Shown here piece after piece: positions 9,917 through 17,306 of a stretch of 64,000 bases of DNA. The stretch is from assembly GCF_015223055.1 (NCBI RefSeq), contig NZ_JADFBX010000001.1, positions 124,001 through 188,000 on the forward strand, read 5' to 3'. Below the pieces are notes generated by a model. That model searched no databases, was not told where the DNA came from, and saw only the letters and a program-made list of their open reading frames with translations. Both the position numbers and the translations under genes were made by a program. How positions within the stretch are numbered: position 1 is the stretch's first letter; each line of letters opens with the position of its first letter. Source of the DNA: Pedobacter sp. MC2016-24 (lineage in GTDB: Bacteria > Bacteroidota > Bacteroidia > Sphingobacteriales > Sphingobacteriaceae).

Positions 9917-10849
9917 CTAATTCTGTTTCAGTTTAATTTCGGGCAATACAGAAGATTTCTCCGTTTGATATAAAGCTTGTTCAAGTTTGTGGTCACGATG
10001 GTAAATGTCATCGTGATTGACGATCAATCCATCCAATATCTCACACGTAAGGTGGGTAAATGCAATAGGTAACGGTTTGCTCTGGTTCGTTTCCAGCCAT
10101 CGTAGCCTTTCCATATTAATTGCTAATTTGCGCACAGTTCTTTCAGGGGTTTCATAGCAATCGCCAACATATTGCCCTTTGATCAATCTCATATAATCCT
10201 GCATCCATACATACCTTTTTGATTTAGGCTGTACATCAAGCACCTGCGCTTTAAAATCAAATTGTAATTTGGCAATTCTCAAAGTATTTGCTGCATCAAA
10301 CCCCTTTAACTTGCCCTTATCTAAAATCCCCGTGGTATAAACCGGATTTAACTTCCCATAATGCAGGTTGTTGATTAAAGTAATCATCGCATCAGTAAGC
10401 ATCACATCAAACACAGCCTGTTGTTCATTGGCCTTCTGTGAGCTGTTTTCAAAAATCTGATGCATCAAATCATACGTTAGATAATCTGAATGATAATCCT
10501 TGTGAAACAGTCCAAATTGCAATACACAATCCAATAACATCATAGCTTCTGATGTTTGTCTAAGATCAGTCTTTGGATTTGTCCAGGCAGGACGGAAATC
10601 CCGCTGTGCGTAAAACCGTTTTACAGCATTTGGATAATGAAAGATTACCGCATTTTTCTTGTTTGAAAGCAATCGTTTAATACCTGGATTCGGCAATGAA
10701 TCCTGTAATATTCCAATTCCATCAGTGTAATGGTATTTTAAGAATATCGCATCTGCAGATGCTGTTAAATGAAACAACAAACAAATGAATACACATACCA
10801 CTATCTTTTTCTTTTTAACATTAAAATTAACCTTCTGAAGCAAGTTCAT
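9917..10849 (-). CDS. L,D-transpeptidase scaffold-domain protein lacking the catalytic domain
   Basis: 310 residues. A lysine-rich start and hydrophobic leader (about 15-33) suggest a signal peptide or anchor. Residues about 70-200 match the helical scaffold of YcbB/LdtD-type murein L,D-transpeptidases (FYAQRDFRPAWT, GLFHKDYHS, LTDAMITLINNLHYGKLNP), followed by VRKLAINMERLRWL (239-252), which in those enzymes leads directly into the YkuD catalytic domain. Here the chain continues for 58 unrelated residues; the YkuD HG...SxGC signature is absent and the protein stops. It is a truncated or repurposed scaffold. As first gene of the operon it precedes ackA and xfp. Confidence 0.7.
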   Translation of the reverse strand: MNLLQKVNFNVKKKKIVVCVFICLLFHLTASADAIFLKYHYTDGIGILQDSLPNPGIKRLLSNKKNAVIFHYPNAVKRFYAQRDFRPAWTNPKTDLRQTSEAMMLLDCVLQFGLFHKDYHSDYLTYDLMHQIFENSSQKANEQQAVFDVMLTDAMITLINNLHYGKLNPVYTTGILDKGKLKGFDAANTLRIAKLQFDFKAQVLDVQPKSKRYVWMQDYMRLIKGQYVGDCYETPERTVRKLAINMERLRWLETNQSKPLPIAFTHLTCEILDGLIVNHDDIYHRDHKLEQALYQTEKSSVLPEIKLKQN

Positions 10850-10898
10850 AAATATAAAATATCTTGCTTAAATGTCTTGTTTTTCAATCTTTTAAATG

Positions 10899-10912
10899 AT
10901 GATGACAATCAT
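10899..10912. promoter_or_regulatory. Fnr/Crp-like palindrome 1
   Basis: ATGATGACAATCAT, a perfect ATGAT-N4-ATCAT palindrome matching the TTGAT-N4-ATCAA pattern of Fnr/Crp-family operators in all but the outer base. Its centre is 56 bp upstream of the start codon at 10849 on the minus strand. It fits control of the scaffold-ackA-xfp operon. Confidence 0.55.
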
Positions 10913-10960
10913 TCTTTCCGATGACCTTAAACATCATCAGAATTTTTCCTATTGTATAGA

Positions 10961-10974
10961 ATGATGCAAATCAT
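10961..10974. promoter_or_regulatory. Fnr/Crp-like palindrome 2
   Basis: ATGATGCAAATCAT, with the same five-base arms as the first site and a different N4 spacer. Its centre is 62 bp from that of the first site (close to six helical turns) and 62 bp upstream of the start codon at 11030 on the plus strand. It fits control of the divergent small-protein genes. Confidence 0.55.
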
Positions 10975-11029
10975 AGTCTGACATGACCCCGATCAATCCC
11001 CGTTAGAGATAGTCTAACTAACTTAGAGC

Positions 11030-11215
11030 ATGAAAGCATCAGAAGAAATTAAAAAAGAATTGGATAGACTAGAATCTATCGTCAATAAAGCAGAAGGAAT
11101 TGACATTCAAGACTGTCCAGCACTCATGCCGAGGATTATAACCCTGAAATGGGTACTGGACTTGAAGGACGACGAAGGCAATGAAATCAACATTGAAAAC
11201 GTTGATGATTATTAA
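11030..11215 (+). CDS. Small acidic hypothetical protein
   Basis: A 61-residue soluble protein, highly charged, with a predicted helical N-terminal half (SEEIKKELDRLESIVNKAE) and an acidic tail ending NVDDY. No family recognised. It is the first gene to the right of the divergent region with the two ATGAT-N4-ATCAT palindromes, so it is probably co-regulated with the phosphoketolase operon. Its end overlaps the start of a possible 46-codon frame. Confidence 0.55.
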   Translation: MKASEEIKKELDRLESIVNKAEGIDIQDCPALMPRIITLKWVLDLKDDEGNEINIENVDDY

Positions 11216-11345
11216 TCCAGGTCGAAAAGAAATTTTTGTAAACGGTAAATCTAGTCAGATTGCTGCGTCTCTGGCTACCGCAGGATACAAAAAAAAAACA
11301 AAGATCAACATTAGGCAAATCAAAATTCCTTTTCTATTGTTATAA
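11205..11345 (+). CDS. Possible overlapping small basic protein (46 aa)
   Basis: An ATG at 11205 inside the last codons of the preceding gene opens a 46-codon frame (MIINPGRKEIFVNG..., then a Lys-rich stretch and a hydrophobic IPFLLL end) that closes at TAA 11343-11345. The 11-base overlap would allow translational coupling. The composition is protein-like, but the frame is short and crosses a run of ten A. Function unknown; it may be spurious. Confidence 0.3.
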   Translation: MIINPGRKEIFVNGKSSQIAASLATAGYKKKTKINIRQIKIPFLLL

Positions 11346-11369
11346 GGTTTGTTAAAATGAACATTGATC

Positions 11370-11588
11370 ATGAATTCAGCAGACCAGAAGTACCAAACCA
11401 TTACCCAAGAGCAATTCAGTCTAAACTCAAAACCCCAAAAACCTTATTTCAGCACTCCATTTAAATGCCGGGTAAAAACCACTGGCAGGGAACAATTGTA
11501 TGGCAGCCTTGTCATCATCGGCATCTTACTGATCATTTCCGGTGTCATCTGGTGCGCCGTTCATTTGCTCAACTGGATGATGAACTAA
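11370..11588 (+). CDS. Small single-pass membrane protein
   Basis: A 72-residue protein with a polar N-terminal half and one strong C-terminal transmembrane helix (SLVIIGILLIISGVIWCAV), ending in LNWMMN. No family recognised. The ATG at 11370 is preferred over a TTG at 11364 two codons upstream. It belongs to the run of small genes transcribed rightward from the 10.9-kb divergent promoter region, though the 154-bp distance from the first gene leaves room for its own promoter. Confidence 0.5.
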   Translation: MNSADQKYQTITQEQFSLNSKPQKPYFSTPFKCRVKTTGREQLYGSLVIIGILLIISGVIWCAVHLLNWMMN

Positions 11589-11762
11589 TTACCGGCCCTG
11601 CCTGGCATTCCCAATAACATCTACCCAGCGCCCATCGTAAAATTTCATCTCGACAACCAGAATACTAATTAAGAAGCAAATGATGTATAATATTTAAGGT
11701 AACAGAAAAAACAAACCAATTCCTTTTGCTTTTGTTCTAAGTAGACATCAATCAACAACGAC

Positions 11763-12017
11763 ATGGATACGAAAGAACAGGAAACCAACAAACAAGACGT
11801 CGATAATCTATTGATCATCGAATCAGAACTTGACAGCAACCAGCCAGAGAAACCCATCAACGAAGAAATCAACAAGGGCTACAACTCCGCAGAAGATACC
11901 GGTAACACCAATGAAGATCTGGAACTAAATCCAAATGACGATCCCGATACAAATTTAGATCCCGAAGATTTAGATGCCTTAAACTCCCAGGATCTGGATG
12001 AAGAAAATACCATGTAG
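11763..12017 (+). CDS. Acidic, disordered hypothetical protein
   Basis: 84 residues dominated by Asp, Glu, Asn and Gln, with almost no hydrophobic core. Repeated acidic motifs (EDLELNPNDDPDTNLDPEDL) suggest an intrinsically disordered chain. Similar acidic small proteins are common in stress loci of Sphingobacteriaceae, without known role. ATG 11763 follows an AT-rich leader without a Shine-Dalgarno sequence. It sits in the row of small genes. Confidence 0.5.
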   Translation: MDTKEQETNKQDVDNLLIIESELDSNQPEKPINEEINKGYNSAEDTGNTNEDLELNPNDDPDTNLDPEDLDALNSQDLDEENTM

Positions 12018-12076
12018 CCTATGGAATATTTCAATGAAAGACTTGATCCAGATGTTCTACATAACCATCTGAAATC

Positions 12077-12352
12077 ATGAGAATAATGCTTTATTTATTT
12101 GGAACATTAGTGGTGTTTGCGATAGCCACATTCATCTCTCATCATAACGGAATAAATTACGATGGCAATTCAACAATGGGATTCCCCATGACATTTCATA
12201 CTAAAGGATATGGACAAAGCCTGGATACAGGACAAATGCTACCTTTTTCAAGATTTTCCTTGATCAACGCATTGATCGATTTAATTTGCGCCTTCTTGTG
12301 TTTTACATGCGCTTCTTTCCTGTTCCGGAGATTTGTAAGTGCGCAAAGCTGA
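12077..12352 (+). CDS. Hypothetical two-helix membrane protein
   Basis: 91 residues with an N-terminal hydrophobic helix (IMLYLFGTLVVFAIATFI), a polar loop of about 40 residues containing GFPMTFHTKGYG, and a C-terminal helix (LINALIDLICAFLCFTCASFLF) followed by RR. No known family. Its ATG overlaps the TGA of a 19-codon frame (12021-12080), an arrangement typical of coupled translation, but the tiny frame is too short to call as a gene. Last gene of the small-protein row. Confidence 0.5.
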   Translation: MRIMLYLFGTLVVFAIATFISHHNGINYDGNSTMGFPMTFHTKGYGQSLDTGQMLPFSRFSLINALIDLICAFLCFTCASFLFRRFVSAQS

Positions 12353-12380
12353 TTTAAGTCAAAACCTGATTATTAGTTGT

Positions 12381-12527
12381 AGGACTATTGCACATCCTTT
12401 TGGTGTGGTTTGGTAACCATAGGCCTTACAGTTGGGTAAAACTTTGACTTTCTTGGAGGGTTATAGGACTATAGTCCTAGCCGAGTCCTAGGAAACTCCT
12501 ATGTAACTCCTGTTTGGTATCCTTTTG
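12381..12527. repeat. Noncoding segment with phased TCCT repeats and a 16-bp palindrome
   Basis: The gap 12353-12621 has no convincing gene. It contains TAGGACTATAGTCCTA (12464-12479, a perfect palindrome) followed by TCCT at 12475, 12486, 12497 and 12508, an exact 11-bp period, and again at 12520. AGGACTAT and ATCCTTTTG each also occur about 84-125 bp earlier (12381-12402). Helical phasing suggests a multi-site protein-binding array or a degenerate repeat element. Confidence 0.4.
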
Positions 12528-12621
12528 TTACGAGCCAGACCCAGACCAGAATCAAACATGAACCAAATGTACATATAAAAATCTAAAAAGCTGCTAATTT
12601 GAAAATAGATCCTCCACACCC

Positions 12622-13842
12622 TTACTTCTTTGCTATACGATATAATTTTCCACTATCAGTCAGACCGTATAAAGCACCATCTTTACCGGTTACAAGCGCG
12701 CGCCAACGCTCGTCCCTATCCTTTAACAAACGCTCTTCACCGACCACCCTATTCGCTTTAATTACCAGTCTGGCGATATGTGATCCACTCAAACCTCCTA
12801 CAAATAGGTTGTTTTTCCATTCAGCAATGTTACCGGTATAAAAAGTTATGCCTCCCGGTGAAATGGTAGGATCCCAATAGTAAATGGGTTGGGTGGTGCC
12901 TTTTTTCTGCTGTATCCCTTCACCTACCTTTTCTCCACTATATTCTATACCATAGGTAACCAATGGCCAGCCATAGTTATTTCCTGGTTTTATAATGTTA
13001 ATTTCATCTCCACCTCTGGGTCCAAATTCAGCTTCCCAGAGCTCACCTGTCTGAGGATTCCAGGCCAGACCATCTGGGTTACGTAATCCATAGGCGTATA
13101 TTTCAGGTAGCGTATTAGCTTTGCCTGCAAATGGACCGCCAGCAACGGCTTTACCAGATTTGGTGATGTGTATAATTTTGCCAATACCAGCACTTAGGTC
13201 TTGTGCCTTCATGCGGATATCACTGCCACTTCTTTCCCCTGTGCTGACAAACAAATTACCTTGCTTGTCAAATACGATACGCCCACCATATTGTAGCATG
13301 TCTTTATATGGAGGATTTGCCCGGTATATTACCTCGACATTTTCTAATTTGGTTTCATCTGTTGATAGCTTGCCTTTAGCAATAGCCATTAATGAACCTC
13401 CCTTTGTTTTTTCTGCATACCCCCAATAGATCATTCGGTTAGTGGCGAAATTTGGATCAATCGTGACGTCTAACAAACCACCCTGGCCACCGAACAATAC
13501 ATTTGGGAAACCAGTTATTTGTTTATCAAACCCACCGCTGGCTTTTAAGATGCGCATGCTTCCCGCTTTTTCAGTTACTAAAAAACGGCCGTCGGGTAGT
13601 ACATGTATACCCCAGGGGTTTTTCAGACTACTATTGATAATGCTTACCACGATGGGTGTTTTAGTTTTTACACCGCCAATACGTGTCTGCCCTTTAAAGG
13701 CGGGTTTATAATTGCTGTTCGGTTTTTGCGTTTCAACAGGTGCGGAGGTTGTATCACGCTGCATAGATGCAGCTGCATGAGCAACAGTCGTACAAACAGA
13801 AAAACTCAGACCCAGCAATATTGCACTCTTATATCGAATCAT
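12622..13842 (-). CDS. PQQ-dependent sugar dehydrogenase family protein
   Basis: 406 residues with a signal peptide (ending near AHAAAS), so probably periplasmic. A six-bladed propeller of the glucose/sorbosone (Asd/YliI-like) dehydrogenase family: NPWGIHVLPDGRFLVTEKAG, GGQGGLLDV, GGRIVFDKQGNLFVSTGERSG, YGLRNPDGLAWNP, ELWEAEFGPRGGDEIN and NYGWPLVTYG. Members oxidise aldose sugars with PQQ. Odd: the position before Y/F-G-G-R that usually carries the catalytic His is Gln184 (LQYGGR), so activity is uncertain. No PQQ biosynthesis genes are in the window. It stands alone. Confidence 0.85.
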   Translation of the reverse strand: MIRYKSAILLGLSFSVCTTVAHAAASMQRDTTSAPVETQKPNSNYKPAFKGQTRIGGVKTKTPIVVSIINSSLKNPWGIHVLPDGRFLVTEKAGSMRILKASGGFDKQITGFPNVLFGGQGGLLDVTIDPNFATNRMIYWGYAEKTKGGSLMAIAKGKLSTDETKLENVEVIYRANPPYKDMLQYGGRIVFDKQGNLFVSTGERSGSDIRMKAQDLSAGIGKIIHITKSGKAVAGGPFAGKANTLPEIYAYGLRNPDGLAWNPQTGELWEAEFGPRGGDEINIIKPGNNYGWPLVTYGIEYSGEKVGEGIQQKKGTTQPIYYWDPTISPGGITFYTGNIAEWKNNLFVGGLSGSHIARLVIKANRVVGEERLLKDRDERWRALVTGKDGALYGLTDSGKLYRIAKK

Positions 13843-14103
13843 ATATTAAAATTATTTTGATTGTAAAATATGGCTTTGCTAAAATAATGAAATAAAGACA
13901 ATTATAACTATGGGATCATAAAGTCTCAACTCTTAAACCGAAATGTAAATCATCAGTTAAACAATCCACACATTATGTTGTTTCTATGTAACGACAATGG
14001 TTCATGATTAACTATCAGCGCGATTAGAAAAGTGACTCTTCTTGTTGTTGTAACAAACAATTACTACGCTAACCGATAACGCAAGAATATCAGTCAAAAT
14101 TAT

Positions 14104-15561
14104 ATGGGAAAATCTGAACAGAATTTGTCGATAAACGGCCTTACCAACAAACAGTTTCTTGTCATCGCTTTTGAAGCCATCAAATATCTTGGTTGGCGAA
14201 TCAGATTTATATCTGATGCCGGCGTAATCGCCTATACCCAAAATAGCGAATATTCATGGAATGGAGAGCTCACCGTTAAATTGGGGCAGGATACGGCAAA
14301 TATTCAGTGCGTTTCCATATCTGGAGGTATAAATGATTTTGGACAGAGCGAACGTGCAGTTTCACAGTATATCTCAGCATTTGAAAAATTGACTACAGCA
14401 TTTACTGATGATGAAATTCGCCAAAAATATAAGATTTACAAAAAGGATTTTTTGCCTCCATATGAGGATACGTTAAAGCCCGACATTACACCTAAGTATA
14501 ACTTTTCTGGTGGGTTCCTCTCCTATTTTAAGCCCAGAGCAGGTTATTGCGTAACTCCTATCTTAATCGATTTGAACATTTTGATTTTTCTGGTCATGGT
14601 ATGCACTGGCGTATCTGTATTTCAGCCTGACGGAAAAAGTATGATTGGTTGGGGTGCTAACGCAACAATCTATACCCTGGATGGACAGTGGTGGCGGTTG
14701 ATCAGTAATTGCTTTATCCATTTTGGTGTTATTCATTTGCTGATGAATATGTACGCGCTTTTTTTTGTGGGATTATTATTGGAGCCTTTTCTGGGTAAGG
14801 CAAAATTCATCACTGCTTATTTGCTTACGGGTATTCTTGCCAGCCTGGCAAGCCTCTGGTGGCATGACAATACCGTGAGTGCTGGCGCCTCAGGTGCTAT
14901 TTTTGGGATGTATGGTGTATTTCTCGCATTGTTAAGTACAAATCATATTGAGCGTTCCATGCGCAATGGTTTATTAGCCAATATTGGTGTTTTTGTGGTT
15001 TATAATTTAGTGTACGGTAGTTTTAAAGGTGGAATAGATAATGCTGCCCACTTAGGCGGCTTGCTTAGTGGCGTATTGATCGGTTATGCGTTTATGCCCG
15101 CTTTGCAAAAACCGGATAGTACCAGAATAAAAAAAATCATATTGGTTTCAGTATCAGTCGTTGCGATTATTTGTTCGGTTGTCATTTATGACTTGCTGTC
15201 AACAAGCGACCGGCTTACTTATCAAAAACGAATCGTGGAGTTCTACAATCTGGAAAGCACCGCTTTAAACGAACTTAAAGAATCGGGTGATAAATCTGAG
15301 CAAATGCTTCGATTAAGCCTGCAGAAAGGCATGGATTGCTGGAAGCGAAGTATTAATCTGATCACAGAATTAGATCATCTTAAGCTTTCTGAAAAACTGC
15401 ACAAGCGGAATAAAATACTTATTCATTATTGCCAGCTCAGGCTGCAAAGCTATCAGTTGATAAGCCAGAACATAAACCTGGACGCTGGTATTGACATGCC
15501 GCAAGTACAGCAGATTAACAAACAGATAAAATCAACAATTGATGAATTATCTTCACAATAA
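14104..15561 (+). CDS. Rhomboid family intramembrane serine protease with extra domains
   Basis: 485 residues. Residues 1-125 form a soluble N-terminal domain of unknown type. A membrane core spans about 150-335 with the rhomboid signatures WWRLISNCFIH, HLLMNMYALFF, the nucleophile Ser263 in GASGAIFGMYG and the catalytic His316 in AAHLGGLLSG. A further helix lies at about 345-365, and a helical soluble tail of about 120 residues follows. It cleaves substrates within the membrane; the substrate is unknown. The catalytic dyad is intact, so it is probably active. The long tail is unusual compared with minimal six-helix bacterial rhomboids. It is convergent with the next small gene. Confidence 0.88.
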   Translation: MGKSEQNLSINGLTNKQFLVIAFEAIKYLGWRIRFISDAGVIAYTQNSEYSWNGELTVKLGQDTANIQCVSISGGINDFGQSERAVSQYISAFEKLTTAFTDDEIRQKYKIYKKDFLPPYEDTLKPDITPKYNFSGGFLSYFKPRAGYCVTPILIDLNILIFLVMVCTGVSVFQPDGKSMIGWGANATIYTLDGQWWRLISNCFIHFGVIHLLMNMYALFFVGLLLEPFLGKAKFITAYLLTGILASLASLWWHDNTVSAGASGAIFGMYGVFLALLSTNHIERSMRNGLLANIGVFVVYNLVYGSFKGGIDNAAHLGGLLSGVLIGYAFMPALQKPDSTRIKKIILVSVSVVAIICSVVIYDLLSTSDRLTYQKRIVEFYNLESTALNELKESGDKSEQMLRLSLQKGMDCWKRSINLITELDHLKLSEKLHKRNKILIHYCQLRLQSYQLISQNINLDAGIDMPQVQQINKQIKSTIDELSSQ

Positions 15562-15576
15562 TTGTGTAGATCGTTT

Positions 15577-15834
15577 TTAAATTGGTCTGTTTGCCAGATA
15601 TTCACTTACCTGCTCTCCCAGGCCGGGCAAAATTTCTTTAACCACAAGCCCCTCCCCGCACCAAAACTTCCCCTGGTCAGACGTATCTTGCCAAATCGTT
15701 CCGAGTAGGGTATGTTCGTCGAAAATCGCATATTTAGGTTCTTCACGATCAGGGATAACCAGCAATTTTTTCATCTTTCCTTCAATCATTACCTCGATTT
15801 CAAAAGGCTCCCATTGTTCAGCTATTGTTCCCAT
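15577..15834 (-). CDS. Small conserved hypothetical protein
   Basis: 85 residues, soluble, acidic. It reads as a small beta-rich domain: FEIEVMIEGKMKKLLVIPDREEPKYAIFDEHTLLGTIWQD, with conserved-looking aromatic and Gly positions, then VSEYLANRPI. Similar short proteins occur widely in Sphingobacteriales without assigned function. No signal peptide, Cys cluster or membrane segment. ATG 15834 gives the only reasonable start. Confidence 0.5.
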   Translation of the reverse strand: MGTIAEQWEPFEIEVMIEGKMKKLLVIPDREEPKYAIFDEHTLLGTIWQDTSDQGKFWCGEGLVVKEILPGLGEQVSEYLANRPI

Positions 15835-15988
15835 TGTTTATTAATTTAATGATTACGGTTACCAAGATACAAAATGTAGTAACAGACTGATACGTTGAAC
15901 AGCTGACTCGTCAGAATGTTTCCCGAAATTTGGTTTACCCTATTTTTTCTTACTGCGGCTGCCACGCTCGGTGGATGTTCCCCATTTT

Positions 15989-17023
15989 TTATTGAATAGT
16001 GATATTTTCCAGCATCAGGTAATTAAAGTTCAATATTTCGTTCATTTCCTTCAAGGGGTCATAATTGCCGGCAAATTGTGCAGCGTAAACATCAGCGTAC
16101 AGAAAGACATGTGCCTGCCCCACCTTTTTATATTTGAGGCAAAAAACAGAACGGATAACGGCCTTTTGTTTCTTGTCATCATAATCAAGTTCATAGCCTG
16201 TCAGATCACCATGATCTGCTTTAAAGATTATGCGTTTCGGATTTTCCTTCATCCAGTCATCGAGGTGAAAAGTTGCCGGATCTGTTGATACCCAAATGGC
16301 CAGTTGCTTTAACCCATAATTCTTTTTTAGGTGTTGGATATCATATACCACCGCATTTTTTACAAATGTCCCAATTTTGATAGCACCGAATTGCTGTGTT
16401 TTAATCTGCCCGGATTTCTTAAGTTCAATTTCCTTAGGGACCAATAAAGTGATTGCTTTGCCTTGATCGTCTTCAATCGCCAGGCTCTTTTGTGGTAACT
16501 TTTGCAGAGGCTCCAATACGATCTGCGGACTGGCCTTTAATTGCAGCTTGAACGCATTTATTTTTTCAGCAACCGCTTTCTGCTCCAGGAGTTCATCTTT
16601 GATATGATCCTCATATTCGGCTTTCGAAATCCGGACAAATTCCAATACCGTATTTTTAGATTCAGTCATGGTAGCAAGGTCCTTGAACATTACTTTAAAA
16701 GTATCCCTTTCAAATGATTGCTTATACATTTGGTAATAGTCTGTTTTCGCAATCTGCAACTGCGAAAGACTTTTGAAACTGGAAAGTCCGATGCTGAATT
16801 TTGCAGGCAAATCGAAATACAAACTATCCCCTTTCTTTATAAAATGAAAATTATAGTCCAGGATTCCTTGCATAATATCCTCGGTTAAGCCTTTAAAAGG
16901 TGTTTTGTCCTCCCTGTAAATGTTGTTTATTTCCCAATATGTTTCCCCATCCTGCGGTTTGCAGTTTAAACTGGCCATTACCATCATAACCAAAATCGTT
17001 GTATTTCTGATATTAATAAACAT
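15989..17023 (-). CDS. Hypothetical exported protein
   Basis: 344 residues. The hydrophobic N terminus (TTILVMMVMASLNCKPQDG) is a signal peptide; a Cys follows SLN, a poor but possible lipobox. The rest is mixed alpha/beta, rich in Lys and Gln, with no motif I recognise. A TonB box or repeats are not visible. It stands alone between the small gene at 15577 and the divergent histidine kinase. Function unknown; envelope location is inferred from the leader only. Confidence 0.5.
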   Translation of the reverse strand: MFINIRNTTILVMMVMASLNCKPQDGETYWEINNIYREDKTPFKGLTEDIMQGILDYNFHFIKKGDSLYFDLPAKFSIGLSSFKSLSQLQIAKTDYYQMYKQSFERDTFKVMFKDLATMTESKNTVLEFVRISKAEYEDHIKDELLEQKAVAEKINAFKLQLKASPQIVLEPLQKLPQKSLAIEDDQGKAITLLVPKEIELKKSGQIKTQQFGAIKIGTFVKNAVVYDIQHLKKNYGLKQLAIWVSTDPATFHLDDWMKENPKRIIFKADHGDLTGYELDYDDKKQKAVIRSVFCLKYKKVGQAHVFLYADVYAAQFAGNYDPLKEMNEILNFNYLMLENITIQ

Positions 17024-17306
17024 AAGTTCCTTTTTGAGCTAAAGCGGTATTGTCATAATAATAAGACCAAACTACGTAATTTAGACCAGTAATTATCAGC
17101 AATGCTCTTCCCATTTCACAATTTTTGTAGAAACAAATCAGATTTAATATCCTGTTCTAATCACATAAAATCCGTAATGAATATTTTCTAATGACTCTTT
17201 AAATAAAACCATCCAGTCTTGGTACTGATCTAATTCATTCCTTATTTTTGATGCTTGTATTAAAAACGTATTTTTGACAAATACCTACATCCCTTACCTT
17301 ACACAC

